Shown here piece after piece: positions 21,716-37,300 of a stretch of DNA of 64,000 nt; the stretch's first letter is position 1, and every line of letters starts with the position of its first letter. Position numbers and translations under genes: made by a program. Below the pieces are notes generated by a model. It was not told the DNA's origin, searched no databases, and saw only the letters and a list, made by a program, of their open reading frames with translations. The stretch spans positions 464,421 to 528,420 of the forward strand of contig KL647297.1 in NCBI GenBank assembly GCA_000727475.1, written 5' to 3'. The stretch comes from Sarcocystis neurona. Lineage: Eukaryota; Apicomplexa; Conoidasida; Eucoccidiorida; Sarcocystidae.

Positions 21716-24700
21716 CTGAAGAAAAAGAAAAATTCTCTACCAACAAGCTGTCGATTCTATGTAGCAACCACAGCAACATTATACCACCAGGACGCTTCCT
21801 AATCCAAAGGCACGCACGCCTAACAGAAGAAACACAACACCAGCTGTCCTCGCTCTCTGTCACCTGCCCGTCCTTCACACCGGGAAACACGTGTGTGTGT
21901 GTGTGTGTGGTGGGTGACAGGCGTATATACACCTCAAGACCACACAAGCGTAGAGGTGAGGGGCACGTGTTTTTCACAGCACTCGAACACACGCACAATT
22001 GAGTCTGGTGTACATACACCTCGTCACCTAAGCGAGACAGTGCAGACAAAGACACGCAGACGTGCAGCTGCGGCTTCACAGAAGTGACGCCAAAGATGCG
22101 CAGCCACACGCCCAGTCGTCGCCCTCGTTATTCTACGCGAGTGCGGGGGCGTCCACATCGGTCTCTTCGTACTCGACTCTCCAGCAGAAGTTCACCAGCC
22201 CCTCCGTCTTCGGCAGGTGACGTCGTTTTTCTCTTTTGCGCGCTGTCAAACACGTGAGACCCCAACCCCGGCATGCCAAGAAGTGGGCAACATCGAATCA
22301 GAAAGTCCTCCACAGACTGCGCTCGAGCGGAAAAAGATAAAGTGGAGTGGAAGCAGGTGAGTTTGTCGCGTGTCGATATCTGAAAAGTGGATCTGCTTCT
22401 GTCTGCCCCCCCGGGGAGGGCAAGCAAAGACCCAGCACACACGCGATTTGTCTAACAGAGGAGCGCGCAGACCCGCGCTCGGAACGACGAACAGCAAACG
22501 CCGTCTAAGAAAAGCGCTAAGGACGCAGGCACGCGTAGATGCGAGTCCTCTGCGTGAACCTACTTTTCGCACAAATGCGCGTCCCCGTCTTCCTACGTAT
22601 GGCTCACATACGTGCGTATCTGCGTGGGTGTGTCCCTCTATTCATCACACATACGCAGACGCATATGCCGAGGGAAGGCACACAGAAACGGCGGTCGAAC
22701 TTACGCCTACGATCGCTTCTCCGTCACGCACTACATACGCATCCACAAGCAGTCGTGTGCAAACTATATACATCTGCGGTCATCAGCTCCCCCTCCGTAC
22801 TACTGATAGATTCGTCCAGAATATATGCAGCAGGACACACACAGAAACAGTGTTTACACACACACACACAGGGGCACGCACACACACACACAGGACAGAA
22901 ATGTAGTAGACACATGCTGCGTGTCTACAGGCAGGCGCAGGTGGACAGACATAAGAGGTCTGCAAAAAAGCAGAGACTAAAGAGCGTCAACTGAACTAAA
23001 GCAGTAACAGACACTCGACTCCCTGCGGCTGCCATCTCTCCCGTCGTCTCTACCGAGCCGCAGCTGCTTCTTCTCTTCCTCAAAATTGTGACACGTACGT
23101 GTGGCCCTTGGCGTCGGGGGGAGACACACATCTCTACAACTCGGAGATATATTTTTACAGAGCTTCTACGCAGACACTTGAAAAAGGTCTACGCAAACCT
23201 GCAGAGTCTGCCCATGTGCCTACGAATATCCAAGTGTACATACAGACGTAGATACATACAGGCATACTCGTACGTACTCGTACATATAAATTCCTTATAC
23301 GTACATGTTGTCTATACGTATTCCCGTACACATGTACGGGAATATATATATATATATATATACATATATATGCATATATATACACGAATAAACTTCGCTA
23401 TTCAAATCCTGTAAGCACGGGTTATAGATAGACACAGACATGGATACCTACATGTAAACAAGTCTCTACATGTACATCTTCTATCGTATATATATATATA
23501 TATAAATACATGCGCCATTCTATACATATGCATACATATACACATATATACATAAGTACACCTTTTATGAAACATACGTATATATCTTATTCTATATGTA
23601 CGAATACATGTACCCACACATACACAGATATATATATATATATATCTACACGCCAAACGCTTAACGTTCTACGTATACACGTATGTTCTAGTGACGTAGG
23701 TATGTATAGAAAGCTAGAGTACCCAAAAGTGCATCAGGCCAGCGACCTATATGCAGTGCAGGTACGTCGACGCGTAGCTACAGACCCCTAAGCAAATCTG
23801 GCCATGCAAATATACCTACAAATACGTATAGATATCTGTAGACTTGCACATATATATATATATATATATGTATACGTATGCACGACAGCAATAGGGCGGA
23901 ATACGTTCACACGCGTTTAGACAAACACAGATATGCAAACACCAAGTCTACGCAGGGGCTGCTTTGCGCTCGTTACTCAGTAGGTGGGACCGACGGCCAG
24001 ACGCGAAACTTCGCGCATGCAGAAAGGGTGTTGGAGGGTAGTCTAACGAAGAAGACGAAGAGAAAGGAACAGAAGAGGGAGGAGAGGGAAAGGCTCACGT
24101 GTTGACGAGCTGGGCACCGCTGGTCATCGCTTTTTCAACGACCGTGTTCATCATATCGAGAAAGGCGCGTAGCAGCAGCAGCTCGGGGCAGCACTCGAGC
24201 TCTGCGTCTGCGCTGCAGCAGGCAAGCATCTGCTGCTGCTCCGCGGCGGCTTCCCCGGAGACACCGGCGGTGAACGCGGAGAGGGGGAAAAGAGAACTGT
24301 CTCCTTCTCTTGCGTCGTCCACGCGTCGGAGACGAGACATCAGCAGCAGCGGGGACCCTCGCGACTGCGGCCGCTTTGTGACGCTACCTCGACGCCGCTG
24401 CAGCACCGCCATCAAGGGAAACACCGGTCCACCTGCACATGACCCTGGACGTGTTACAGACGCCTGTATACTATCCACGTCCACGGGAGTGTTGTACACA
24501 CAGAGGAATATAGACGTCGACATCTATGTACACATATGCACGAACATGTAATATTTTCATATATACAGAGACACAGAGTTCCACAGAGGTACAACATATA
24601 CACACGTATATATGTATGTGTGTGCACATACGTATAGGGAATCAAAAAAGACGCATCCACCATATATGGGTATCCGTAGAATGCCGCAGCATCCGCGCAG

Positions 24701-27700
24701 ACAAGGCATGCAAAACGGTGACAGTGGCGGCTACGGCGGCAGCTAGACACACGTGCCAGCAGGCGCTGTTGAAGAGATGCACCGCAGCTACAGCAGCTGG
24801 ACAGATATCTGAAGAAGCAGGTCCTCTTGCTGTTGCAGCAGCAGTAGCAGCTTCAAGTCTCCCCAAAACGCGTAAGGACGCATCTTCTCTGCTTGGCAGT
24901 CGCAGCCGCATATCGTCCTCCCACAGCGCGGCAGCAGAAGCGCAGCAGGCGCGCGCGTCCACGTCGCAGCGACGGGAAGACACCGGCGCCGGCAGCGAGG
25001 CGGCAGCCGCTGCCCCGAAAGAACTCGCAGCAGCAGCACCAGAGGGCACCCCGCTGCAGCAGCTCCGGCCCGTCTCCTAGGACACGGAAGCGGCAGCCAC
25101 CGAGAACCAGCAGCAGACTTGAAGAAGACGGCAAGAGACCTGTGCCAATATCTGTCCACCTTTGACGACAGACCCACTGCATGCCAACAAACGGAGACAC
25201 GTGTGTTGCCGCTGCGTACTCGCACGGTTTTCCGCGGGGACGCAGAGTCACATGGTGCGGCACTTCCTCGCGACAGAAAAAGAAGGCACAGAGTAGTAGT
25301 AGTCGACCAGAGAAAATGAAACTCATCGTAAAACTCCACCCCCGACCGCCACGCGTGTCTGTACATACGCGAAGTCGCCGGGACCGCAGCAGACGCTTCC
25401 TTCCCACATGTTCCACCGTACACTCTTCGCGTCCACGCGCAGGCAGCCGCCGCCAGGTAGTAGACACGCACATACACATATACGAAAACGTGCCGCGCTT
25501 CTCTCTCTTGTGTGTATTTCCGTGATTTGTGTGTAGAGGAACAGAAAGAGGGTGGGAGAGATCTCCGGAGAATACGCATTTCTGCATCGCAAAGCGAAGG
25601 ATCGGCGGGGACCGGCAGTTCCCTTACTCTCTCAGCCCTTTCTCTGGAAGCAGAGGCCCGCTGAAATTTGTCCAAGCTGCTAGCGCGATGCAGAGACGTG
25701 GCAACGGAGACATCTTCTCGGTGTCTGCTGCTGCTGCTCGGCTGCTGCGCCGCTGCCGCCGCATCAAGACTTGCCAAGCTGCTCGCGCGTCCGCCTCTGC
25801 AGAAGAAGCGACAGAAGAAGGGCACACCGGGCGGCACCCCACGCGCAAGCGCACTAAAAAGGCGAAGACGTGATATCCCGCGGAACAAAGAGACAGCAAA
25901 AAGGGGCAAAGCCGTACGCAGCTTCTACGGAACAGAGCCAAGTCCACATGCTGTCGCAGACGCCCGAGGCCAGTATTTCGTAGCGCCGGTGGGTTCTGTA
26001 GAGCTGTGCATGACGTGTGTCCTAGAACCGCTGAATGCAACACAAATTTTGTCCCATTCCTACCATGAAAAAGATTCACGAGAGAGTGCTCTACTTCGAA
26101 ATTTTTTCTACGTATACACGTGTGTACCTCCCATACAGATGTATGTCAGGATACACACATCCGCACAGTTAAATAGAGGAATTTCACTAATACGTGTGTA
26201 CACACAGGCGTCTCCCTTAACATATACATAGAGATATAGATGTATAAAGTTCAGTCGTATATTTGTGTCTATAGGTGCGTGTGTCCATTATATATATATA
26301 TGTATATATACATATATATATGTCAGTACATATATATATATGTATATATGTAGGAATTTACCAAATATACGCCTATATATATATACGTGTACTTCACTCG
26401 TATATTTGTATCTATATGTGTGCTTCTCCCGTGTATATATTTATACATATATGTATATATATGTACATGTATGCCAGTACATGCGTGTATATATATATGT
26501 ATATATATAGGAATTTAACAAATAAATGTATATATAAATGTATCTCATATATATATATATATTTCAGTCGTCTATTTGTATCTACATGTGTGCTTCTCGC
26601 ATATATGTGTATATATATTGTCGGTGTAGAACGTGTGCGTGTACGTACACACAGACATATCTATGCAGATGTACAAGGAGGTACAAAGGGGGAAGAAAAG
26701 CGGGAGAATTTTGCCTGAGAGGGGCGCAACCTGGTGTGTGCCGCAACATCTGTACGGCCGTCGTCGCGGTAGACGTACCGTGGAGTGTAGACAGGAAGAG
26801 GGACAGACTTGTTGGCGCCTGCTGCCGTTGCTGCTGCTGTTGTAGCGTCGGGGGAAGGCAGCAGCAGCGACCCGAACGCGGAGCTTCGAGAGACGCAGCT
26901 GCTGCGTCGCGGAGACGAGGCGACGTGCGGCTGCTGCTGCAGCCGCTGCTGCGACGGCTGCCACACCCGCGAGCTGCTCAAGCGCAGCGCAACTCCTTCA
27001 CAACGAAGCTTCAACGACAGCGGCAGCAGCGGCTGCTTTGCTGCCGTCAAAATCTGCGCAGCACAAACACTCCCTCACATGACAGCAAAAGTGAACTGCC
27101 GAAGAAACTCCTCTCGTCGTTTCAGACAGACATCTCTCTTAGCCTAGGCGCCTATCCCTCATACATATATATACATATATAGATAGATAGAGGGAGACAC
27201 ACGTACACATACGTGCATGTATACACATCTAGGGTGATACGCTTCATCTCCACGTCTTCCTTAGCAGACTAGGCGCCTGTCCTTCCTATATATACAGAGA
27301 GAGAGCCAGAATTGTACACACATTTATATATATACACGCATATGTAGGTATATACTGATATGCTTGGAAGTCTTTGCACGTCACGTTTCTGCACGGGAGG
27401 TAGTCTTGTCGGTGGAGTGGTGCCTCAGGAAGAAGTGAGAGCAGCAACAGCAGCAGCAGCACTCCGCGACAAATCGACGTTCCTCTGCGTCGCCTTCCGC
27501 CTGTTTACGTTTTTTACGTAGACGCCTGCCCCTTGCAGCTTCTACCTGCCTACCTCTCCCTCTCTATTTTCTGCTGCTGCTCTCCTCTCCTCTGCGTCCA
27601 CCCGTATGTCTGCTGCGTCGCACCTCTCTCTCTGTCTCCGTTTCTCTCTTCTCCCTGTCTCCCTGTCTCCGTCTCCCTCTGTCTCTGTCCCCCCTGCCTA

Positions 27701-28267
27701 TGTGTCTCCCCGTCTCTCCGTCTCCCTGTCCCCGTCTCTCCCTTTGTCTCCGTCTCTCTCTTCCCTCTCAATACATCAACATGCATGCGAAGAAATGAGG
27801 GGTCTCCGTCTCTCTCTCTGTCTCTGTCTTTCTCACATACAAGCCGACGATCTGCAAGCGTGTCCTCTACAAACACCTCCGCCCACATATCTATAAATAC
27901 AAAAGGACAACACTGTGTATAAATACTCCGCCCACATATTCGTAAATGAAAACGAACAAATACAAAATTCTAAACATGCCGCCAGAAAGATGTAACAAAC
28001 CCAGGAAAACATCTACATGTGTCTCTAAATATATATATATATATGTCAGTGTACATACTACCTTATATATATGTATATGCGAATGCCGAACAAACATCTA
28101 TACGCGTACATATATATATATACACACATGTGTGCGTCGGGGCGCGCAGGATATATATATACATACAAATAGATGTGAAGACGTACGTACCTATGTACGC
28201 CTACTTCATACGTGTATTATATACATATATATATGTATATATGAACAGAACCGGTCCGTGAGTGTAT

Positions 28268-28300
<33 letters not shown>

Positions 28301-31300
28301 AGTGTAGGTGTACATACATATGTACGTCTACGTCATACGTATAATATATATATATGTATATGGATAGATCGCGTCGGTGCGCGTAGCTTTATATATATGT
28401 AAATGAATGTGTAAATGTAGGTATGTGCGTACGTGTCCTTCGTATGTATGTGGGCAGATCTCCAAGTGAACATTGAGTCCTTTGAGTCGGCCGCTGGATG
28501 TGGAGAGAGGAGCATTTTCTGTCGAGGAGCAACTGAAGAGGAACAGAAGAAGAAGATAAAGAGGGAGAGGAAGGGAAGACTCTCAGAGGCGTTCTTTCTG
28601 ACGTATTATTTAATCAAAGCGGGAGACAGTGCCGCATGCAGAGCGCCGTCGCTGAAGACGCGAGGGCGGGGACGTACCAGACATAGCACCTTCTGTTCCT
28701 GGTGAAAGAAATTCTCCGCTGCAACCGCGACGGTCTCTGCCACCGCCAGCACCGCCGCCAACAAACCTGCCGTCTGCAGCAGCAGCAGGAGCAGCAACAG
28801 CAGCAAACGTGCAGCAGTACCAGCAGCACCACACTCTCCCCACACACGTCTTGAGAGAGAGCTGCTGTCATGTCACCGCGTCTCCCCCTCTGCACACGTG
28901 GCTGCCGCGCCCGTCCACACTAAGGAGACACGACAAATAGAAGGAAAACGAGCCGTCTCGCCCAGGCCACGACCTCTCGACGCCTCGAGCGGCTCGGCTT
29001 CCTCCTGGCCCCGTCCTGCCCCTACGCAGACGCGCCACGCTCCGGCAGCTCGCCGCCCACGCAAGCGACGCACACGCACAAACACAAAAGCACGTGCAGC
29101 AGCAGGCGAGAGAAAGTGCGAGGGATACTTTCCCCTCTTGCGTTCAAGCAGACGCAGGTGCCGTCTCCCACGAAAAGTTGGGAGAAGTTCACAAGAACCC
29201 GACGGCGGGAGGGGCGCGGTCACCGTACTACACGTGTATATGTACACGTGTCCCTCTACAAATACACCGACGAGCAGCTAGCAAAGAGAGCTAAAAAGCC
29301 ATACTTTGAGATGTGTATATATATGAATAGACACACGTGCGTAGCCACACGGACTGGGGAAGGCCGCGGAGGAATCCAGGTATATATATTTCCGAGAAAG
29401 ACAAAGCAAGGCGACACGACCACGGTGCCTTCCCCGCTGCTGTTGCCGATGAAGCTCGTTTACCCGCACATATATATCCAGAAAACGAGGGAGAGCGACA
29501 AAAGCGAGCGAGGAAGACTGTCGACATTTACACGTAGACAACATTCAGGGAAAGAAAAAAAGGACGAGAGACGGAGACGGAGAAAATGGGCCAAAAATCC
29601 GTCACCGACGAAGTCAGAAAGACCAACACCCCAGCAAAACGCGCGCGGGCAGAGGGCAGAGAAACGTCGGCAGGCGTCGCCGCCTCAGGCCCGCCGGTAC
29701 GTCGAGCAGCGGTACTAGGCCCTGCGCCCCCGGCCCATCTATATGTCTGTCTTCACCTGTTTCTGCCGCTGCAGACAGACCCGCACATATTCACGTATAA
29801 GTACGTGCGACACAGGCCGAGGAAAAGCTGCTCTGTTATCCACGTGCGTGTAGAACTATCTGCCCTCCTACCCACACATGTATGTGTCTCTTCCTAGGCA
29901 GGCAGACCCCCACGTGAGAGACATATCGATTAAGAGCTGTTCCACTACATAGGGGCACAAAGAAAATATCTACTCCCCTACGCACGCATATATATATAAG
30001 TAGATGCATGCATATACATATCGACGTATAAGTAATACACATACACACAGACCGAGAAAAACCTGCTCTCTTATATACGCGCACGCGGAAGATACCTAGG
30101 CCCCCTACGTATACACGTACATATATATATATATGTGTATATGTATGTGTACATATAAATATATGTATGTCTGTTTCTATGGAGGTAGAAGCACACGTAT
30201 ACATACGGATGTACCAGTGATGCGCACCGAGGAAGAAGGTGCTTTATCTTCACTTATGCACCTGCAGAAAAGAGAGCGATACGTCCATTTATCTGTCTCT
30301 GAAGCAGCATCAGCAGCAGTCGCTTTTCGCCCACATATATATAATATACAAATATGTGCGTTTCCACACACCCGCGTGCATCCCCACGTGCCGTTTCGTG
30401 ATGAGACGGGCCGACAGCAGACAGAGGCCGTCGCATCGGTTGTCTCGTCGTCTCTCTCTTTTCTCATTTCTTCTTGTCCTTCTCTTCCCTTTCTCTCCGG
30501 CTGCTGCAGCAGGTGACGCGCCTCCGCCGACACACATACCAGATCGCCTTTTCTTCTGTGAACGGCTGCTCTTACCTCTGCTACAGTTGGCAGCAGGTGC
30601 TGCTGCAAAGACGCGAGCAGGAGGCGTTGTCTCCGCGCTGCTGCTGCTCCTGCTGCGTCCTCTGCGGCTGGCGCAGCAGCAGCGACGCCGCGGGCTGCTG
30701 CGTCCCGCCACCCGTCCCTGCCTCCCCAGCCGTCGACGCCGCTCGCACGGCCTCTGTGTGAGAACTGCTGCTGCTCCTGTTGCCGACGCTCCGCGTCTTC
30801 CCGTCCCTGCTGCTCCGCGGCTCGGACGCTGCTGCTGCTACTACTCGGACGCGCCCGCCGCCCAGAAGCCGAGATGTCTGCTGCTGGTTCTCCTGGTGCT
30901 GCGCCTCTCCCACTAGGGGCTGCTGCTGCTCGCCTTGCTGCTGCGGTTGCTGCTGCTACTGCTGGTGGGGGAGCGGCGGGGGACTGCGTCCTGTAGGCGA
31001 CGCCAGCTTCGTCGAGGAGCTCGAGATACTCCTGCGGGGTCACCGTCTGCGTTCGGCTGCACCACCACCGCCTGCTGCTGCTGCCGTTGCTGCTGTCGTG
31101 TGTCGCTGGGCAGCACGAACAGCCGGGCAGGAAAGATGTCGGCGAAGGCGGAAAAAACGCGCTGCTCAGTCCTGGCCAAATTTTCAACGTGAGCAGCGCG
31201 CTGAGGAAGTGAGAGGTCGCCTGCAGCGCCAGGTACATGCCTCGCTGCAATCCCAGCAGCAGCAACAGCAGCAGCAGCGCAGGAAGCACGAAGGATCTGG

Positions 31301-34300
31301 CACAGCAGCCAAGCCCACTAAGTGTTCAACAAATACATCGCCCAGCAGAGGAAACGTTCCACACCTATATAAGATACCTGGTCACATAAATATATATAAG
31401 AAATACTCCTATAGTGTCTGCCATATACATACATATATAAATATAGACGACCTTCCACGGATGAATCGATTTCGACCACATGCCTACGCATGCAAGCACA
31501 CACGTTTATCGCTTCGGCTACCGTACTTCGTATGCATATATACACAGAAGCAAACGCGCCCCTACACGTCTAGAAACATGTAGACACTTCTACATTTACG
31601 TATGTCCTTGTTTATATAAATACGAATATGTTACTGTATGGGAGACGACACAAGGAAGACCTCAACAGGTGCATGCACAGGAGGAGATGACGGAGAGAGA
31701 GAGGGCCATGCGCAGACGACCACTCCGTCTCTTCATCAGGCGCCGCTCTACTTTTGGGTCTTTGTCTTTCTCTGCTAATATCCTTGCGGCCACACTAATG
31801 GACGCCTGTCAAGAATATATATATATATAAAGAGATATTTTCACCAGCACACATTCCTCTCCCGTCCACCTGGACACCTATACAGTCATCCATAGATATA
31901 TATATATATATATATTGGTATGGGATGAGTGTGTATATATACATATGCACAGGGTCCTGCAAAACTATCTACAAACACATATATATATATATATATATAT
32001 CGAGAAAGAGAGATATACGTGCCGCATATATTTGTCTCATAGATACACGGACAGACAGAGATATCCACACATACATACATACATAGACAGAGAGGGTGAT
32101 GTACGAACAGCCACACGCAGAGAAACGCGCCCGCACTTTTGTGTGGCACTTTCTCTCTGTTTCTTTCTCTCTGCTCTTGTTTGCTGCCGCGCATATATTG
32201 ATGAAGCTGGGCCGAGACAGCGCAGAGGAGCGCGGGCGAGGAGCAGCACGACGGCCCAATTCGCAGAAGTGCTGCTGCTGCTGCGGCCCCGCGTCGGTAT
32301 GCCTGCGCTGGCTGCTGCTGCTGCGCGTCCGATCGGCGTCGCCACTGAACCGCAGCAGCAGGAAACTGCAACACGCCACCCAGGCGCCGCCAAGCGACAG
32401 CAGGACCCTGCGCGTGAGTAGCAGCAGCAGCAGCGTCAGTCACCGAGGCAGCAGCAGCAGGACGACTTCGCGGCAGCAGCAGTAGTGCCAGTCGCCGAGG
32501 CAGCTGCAGGACGACTTTGCAGCAGCAGCAGCAGCGCCAGTCGCCGAAGCAGCAGTAGCAACGGCGAGCGGATGGGTATGGAGGAGCGACAGCGGCGTAG
32601 CTTTTACAGCGGCATCCTCCTCGATAGCGCAGAAGAGCAGCAGAAGCAACAGTAATAGCCAGTTCGCCCCCTTTTACTTACCTGCTGGAGTGTAGACGGA
32701 AGACCAGCAGCAGCTTCTGCGGTGGCACTGGCTGCTGCTGCTTCTTCTTCTTGGGAAGCGCTCGTCACTGCTTGAAAACAGCGGGGCAGCAACAAGTCGC
32801 TGCTTGGCGCCGCCTGCGCAAAGCCCGCCGTCGGCTGCAGCCCCGCGGACAGCACCGCGGCCTTCAGCCACTGCTGCAGCTGCTGCTGCCTCTTCACGGC
32901 CGTCCCACCGGCAGGAGGAGCAGCAGCAGCAGAAGCAGCAACAACGGCAGCGCGAGAAAGCTCTGTCCACGAACAGCAGTTTTCTGCGGTGTTGTCCCTG
33001 CTGCTGCTGTTTTCAGCGCTCTCAAAGAAAACCTCTCGAGCAGCGGCCCGCCTCTGCTGCTGCAGCGGGTTGCTGCTGCTGCTCCACTCCAGCGCGGCGC
33101 ACGGACGCAGCAGCGGCTGCCTCTCGGCCATTGCCGTGCGCAGCCGTCTGCAGAGAAAAAAAACGAGCGTCTTCGCCTGCTGCAGCCACCGCCAGACGAA
33201 GCGCTGCATGCGGCAGAACACAACAACGTCAACAGACAGCGCGAGACTGACCCCACACACGGCAGCGGCCCCGCCACAAGGCGAGGACGGGAGACACACA
33301 AACTGGTGAGAAGAAAAACGCAGGGAGACGCAGACAGAAGGAGAGCGAAACACGCACATACCTGCAGCGAAAAAAAATTAAATTATATGTCCCTCGGGAG
33401 CCGACCGGCCCCTCTCGACTCCGAAGAAATGTCTCCCCAGGCAGACCCCGGACGGATCGACTACGCTTCAAAGCACACAAGTTTATAAATCTCCGCCAGC
33501 CAACACATACATATAAAGACGTGCCTATGCATTAACAAACATACATATGTATACGTATGTCCCATACACCTGCCCATATATATACATATACGTACACATG
33601 TGTGCACATACGTATATATATATATATATCCCCATACGCTTAGCGATACACACATATACATATACATATATGTAGATAAATAGATGGATGGATATACGTG
33701 TATACACGCAGACTTATATAAATATATATACACTTCCTGAAATACGAACATATATATATGTATATATATACATATATACATATACACTGAATGGTACTTA
33801 CACGGGCAAATACATATATATACAAAATATAAATGTGCGAGTACACACATACACATACATATATACACATACACGCATATACATACGTACACATACATAC
33901 CTACATATGCATACAAACCTGTACGTACATGCCTGTACATATATACATATATATACATCCATATACATCCATATACATCCATATACATACAAACCTATAC
34001 ATACAAACTTATAGATACGTACATATACATACGTACATATACATACGTACATATACATACGTACATATGCATACACACATATACATACGTACATATACAT
34101 TCATACATACATACATATATATACATATACGTACATCAATACATTACATACATGACATATATTAGGTACATTACATTACATACACTACATACATTACATA
34201 CATTACATACCATACATACCACACATACCATACACACCATACATACCATACATACGTACATGCGTACATACATACGTACACGCATGCAGATACATATATA

Positions 34301-37300
34301 TCTATACATATAAATACATATACATACATCAACATATGTATGAATATCGATTCTATAGACACGTTTTTGCGTATGCGTGATAAAGTTCATTTCGTTTAGG
34401 AGAATGGAGAGGGGGACGTTTGTGCGTATGGGTGGGACAGAGGAAGCGAGAAGTGGAGGAAACGATCTCACTTGCTGCGAGGGCGAGAGAAGTCGCCAGT
34501 CGGGAAGGAGACTGAGGAGGTGTACGTACAGCGCAGCTTCTTCGAGGATAGCTAGCTGCTCGGTCGCATAGAAGGCCGTGCCCAGCACGTAGTGTAGTCG
34601 TTTCTCTAAGCTCTGCAGCAGGTCAACGGCCGCGTGCAGCCGGGTAGCGTCGTCAGCAGGAAGCGCAGCAAGTGTCAGAGCCAGCAGCTGCAGCAGGCGG
34701 CAGTGCAGCAGGTGTCCCGGCGCGCGCCGCGTCCATCCTCCCGCGCCGCTGCCGCTGCTGCTGCTGTATCCCTGGCTGCTGCTGCTTCTTCCTTCGCAGC
34801 CGTCTGTCACTTGCTGCTGCTGCTGCCGCTGCTGTTCTGTGTCTGCAGCGACCAGCGTCTCGTATGCGGGGACCCAGGCGGACGAGGCAGCAGCGGCTGC
34901 AGCATTTCGCGCGGGAGGCGGGAGGGCAGCAGCCGCCGCCGCGCGCCACTTTTGTAGCAGCTCAGCCGGCACCGGACAGTCCACCGGGATAACATACGAC
35001 TTTACAGCAGGAAGGGAGAAGAAGGTGTAGAAGGCGCGCGTGTCTATAAGAGCTTCTGCCACCGAAGTCGACGAGCGACGACGACCCCCAAGAGGACGTT
35101 GAGGAGAAGCAGCAGCAGCACCAGCAGACGCAGCTGCGGCAGCGTTTGGAGAAGAAAAAGATGTTCTGCTGCTTCGCTGCAGGAAGTCGCGACCGGCCGG
35201 CGGCACCACGCAGCTGTCACCTGCTGCCTCCGGCGCAGCAGCACCAGCGAGACGCAGAGTTCTTCCCAGCGCTTCGGTGGCCGTCTCCTCGCTTCCTGCT
35301 GCTGTTGCTGCTGTCTGTGCGGCGTGCGGGGTCGAGGAGAAGACGAGGAGCGGGAGAGCGGCAGCTGCTGCGTTTTCGAAGAGCGGGAGCGCCCCTCCCG
35401 ATACCGTCGGGTTGCTCTGCAGCAGCGCCGCCAGCAGCGCGACAGCAGCAGTGGCAGTCTGACAGCAGACGTCATCTTGCTGCAGAGAAGCCGCCGGCAG
35501 CTGCAGCGCTGCTCGACACTCGAAGACGGCGGGGAAGGGAAGCAGATTTCTCTGTGCTGCAGTCTGCGGAGAAAGAAGTTCCGCAGCAGCAACAGCTGCA
35601 ACACGAGCTTGCACGTCTTCTGGACCGTTACCTGGCCTGCTGCCACACGGCAGATATTTTTCGCTGTACATTTGGAGCAGCTCATTCCACGAACCTGCTG
35701 TCCGCAGCAACGGCGCATGCAGCAGCAGCTGCTGCTGCGCACCCCACAAACCCGCAGCTGCCGCAGACGCCGCGGGCGTCGTCCCCGTCGCCGCCGAGTT
35801 CGACGACGGCGAGAGGAGAAATGTTGCGCGAAGCAGCCTCTGTTGTTGCTGCAGCTGCTCGTTGAGAATATCGACAGCAGCACGCATGCCTTCTGCCCCT
35901 GGCACCGCGGTGAGCAGAGCCCGCAGCGGCGCGTCTGCGGCTGGCGCTTCTGCTGATGCCGCTGCAGCCGCCAAGCTGCCGAACGGGAAGCACAGGTCTC
36001 CCGCACATAGACGGCCGCAGGATGGCAGAGAGAAGAAAGCGGCAAGTGCGCGCCGCTGCTGCTGCTGCTGCAGCTCCGTCAGACTTGCTGCAAGCACGCG
36101 CCCCACGGCTGGCGCCACGCCGACGCCCCACGCCGGTGCTGCAGCAGCAGCAGCAGGAGGATCTGCAGCAGCAGCAGCAGAGGACGCATCCGCCGCGAGG
36201 GCAGCAGCAGTGGGGTTCAAGAGAAACGCCAGCAGATTCGGCGGCTCGCTACTGCTCGTCGAACGGGAAGAAAAGACGCAGTAGTGGACAGCGGCAGAGG
36301 AAGCGTTGAGTACTGCAGCGACGGCTCCGAGTAGCAGCGACGGGAGTCCCAGCCGCAGCAGAGCAGCAACACGAAGAAGCGGAGGGACAACTTCTGGACG
36401 GCTGCTGCAGAGCTGCGCCAAACCCATCCTCTTCATCAGCAAAATGCCGGTTCTGCTGCTGCCGCTGTCGCCTGTCGTGCCCAAGTCGCATGACACTTCT
36501 CTCGGCTGCTGCTGCGCGTCGGCGTCCCACAGCCACATAGCGCACTTCAGCAGCTCCCGCAGCAGCTCCTGTAGCGGTTGCTGCCATACGGATGAAAGAA
36601 CTGCTGCTGCTCGACGGCCTGTTTCCACGTCGCTCTCCCACTGCTTCCCTTCCTGCCCCGCCTGCTCCTGCTGCTGCTGCTGTCCCTCTGGGCCGTTCTG
36701 CAGCAGTAACTGCTGCTGCTGCGGCTGAACCTGTGCCCCGGGGAGGAAAGCAGGAGAAAAACGAGCAGCAGCAGCAGCCTGCAGCAAGGCAACAAAATTC
36801 CATACTGTTGCAGTGATGACAAGGCAGTCCAGCGACGACAGCAGCGCGACAAGCTCCGTCTCCCCTGGTACAACGAGCGATGCAATTTCTCCTTTGCTGC
36901 TTCGCAGCAGCGCCAGCAGCACGTGTCGCGCTGCTTCGATCTTCTCTACGCGGGCGTCCTGCGCATCGTGTGGCTGCTGGTGCTGCTGCGGATGGATTTC
37001 TGTTGAACAAGTCCACGACAAACTCCACAGAGGAAGCTCTTTCTGCTGCTTGCAGCTGCTGCAGAACGCCCCGTTGGCCGGCTCGGAAGACCTGTTGCTG
37101 CTCGACAGACAACGCGCCTGCTGTCCGGCCTGCTGCTGCTGCTTTGGCTGCCAGTGGTCCTGCTGCTGCTGCTGCCTTTCGGAAGACGTGTTGCAGCGCG
37201 ACAGCAGCGGCGGGTCCTCTCTGCAGCAGCGACCGCAGGAACCTGTTGCTGCTGTGTGCGCCCAGTCTCCATCTCCGACGGAAGAAGAAGAAGCAGCAGC

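Noticed and set aside
30913..31185. Alternative frame over exon 7 (ENLARTEQRVFSAFADIF)
   Set aside because: Looks protein-like but stops at 30913 without a usable donor, whereas the chosen frame has an acceptor, a GTAAGA donor and matching phase at both ends. An indel error joining the two frames cannot be fully excluded.
33461..34165. Tyr/Ile/Thr-rich and Cys/Met/Tyr/Val-rich frames on both strands
   Set aside because: Translation of ACATAC/TATA microsatellite inside intron 4.
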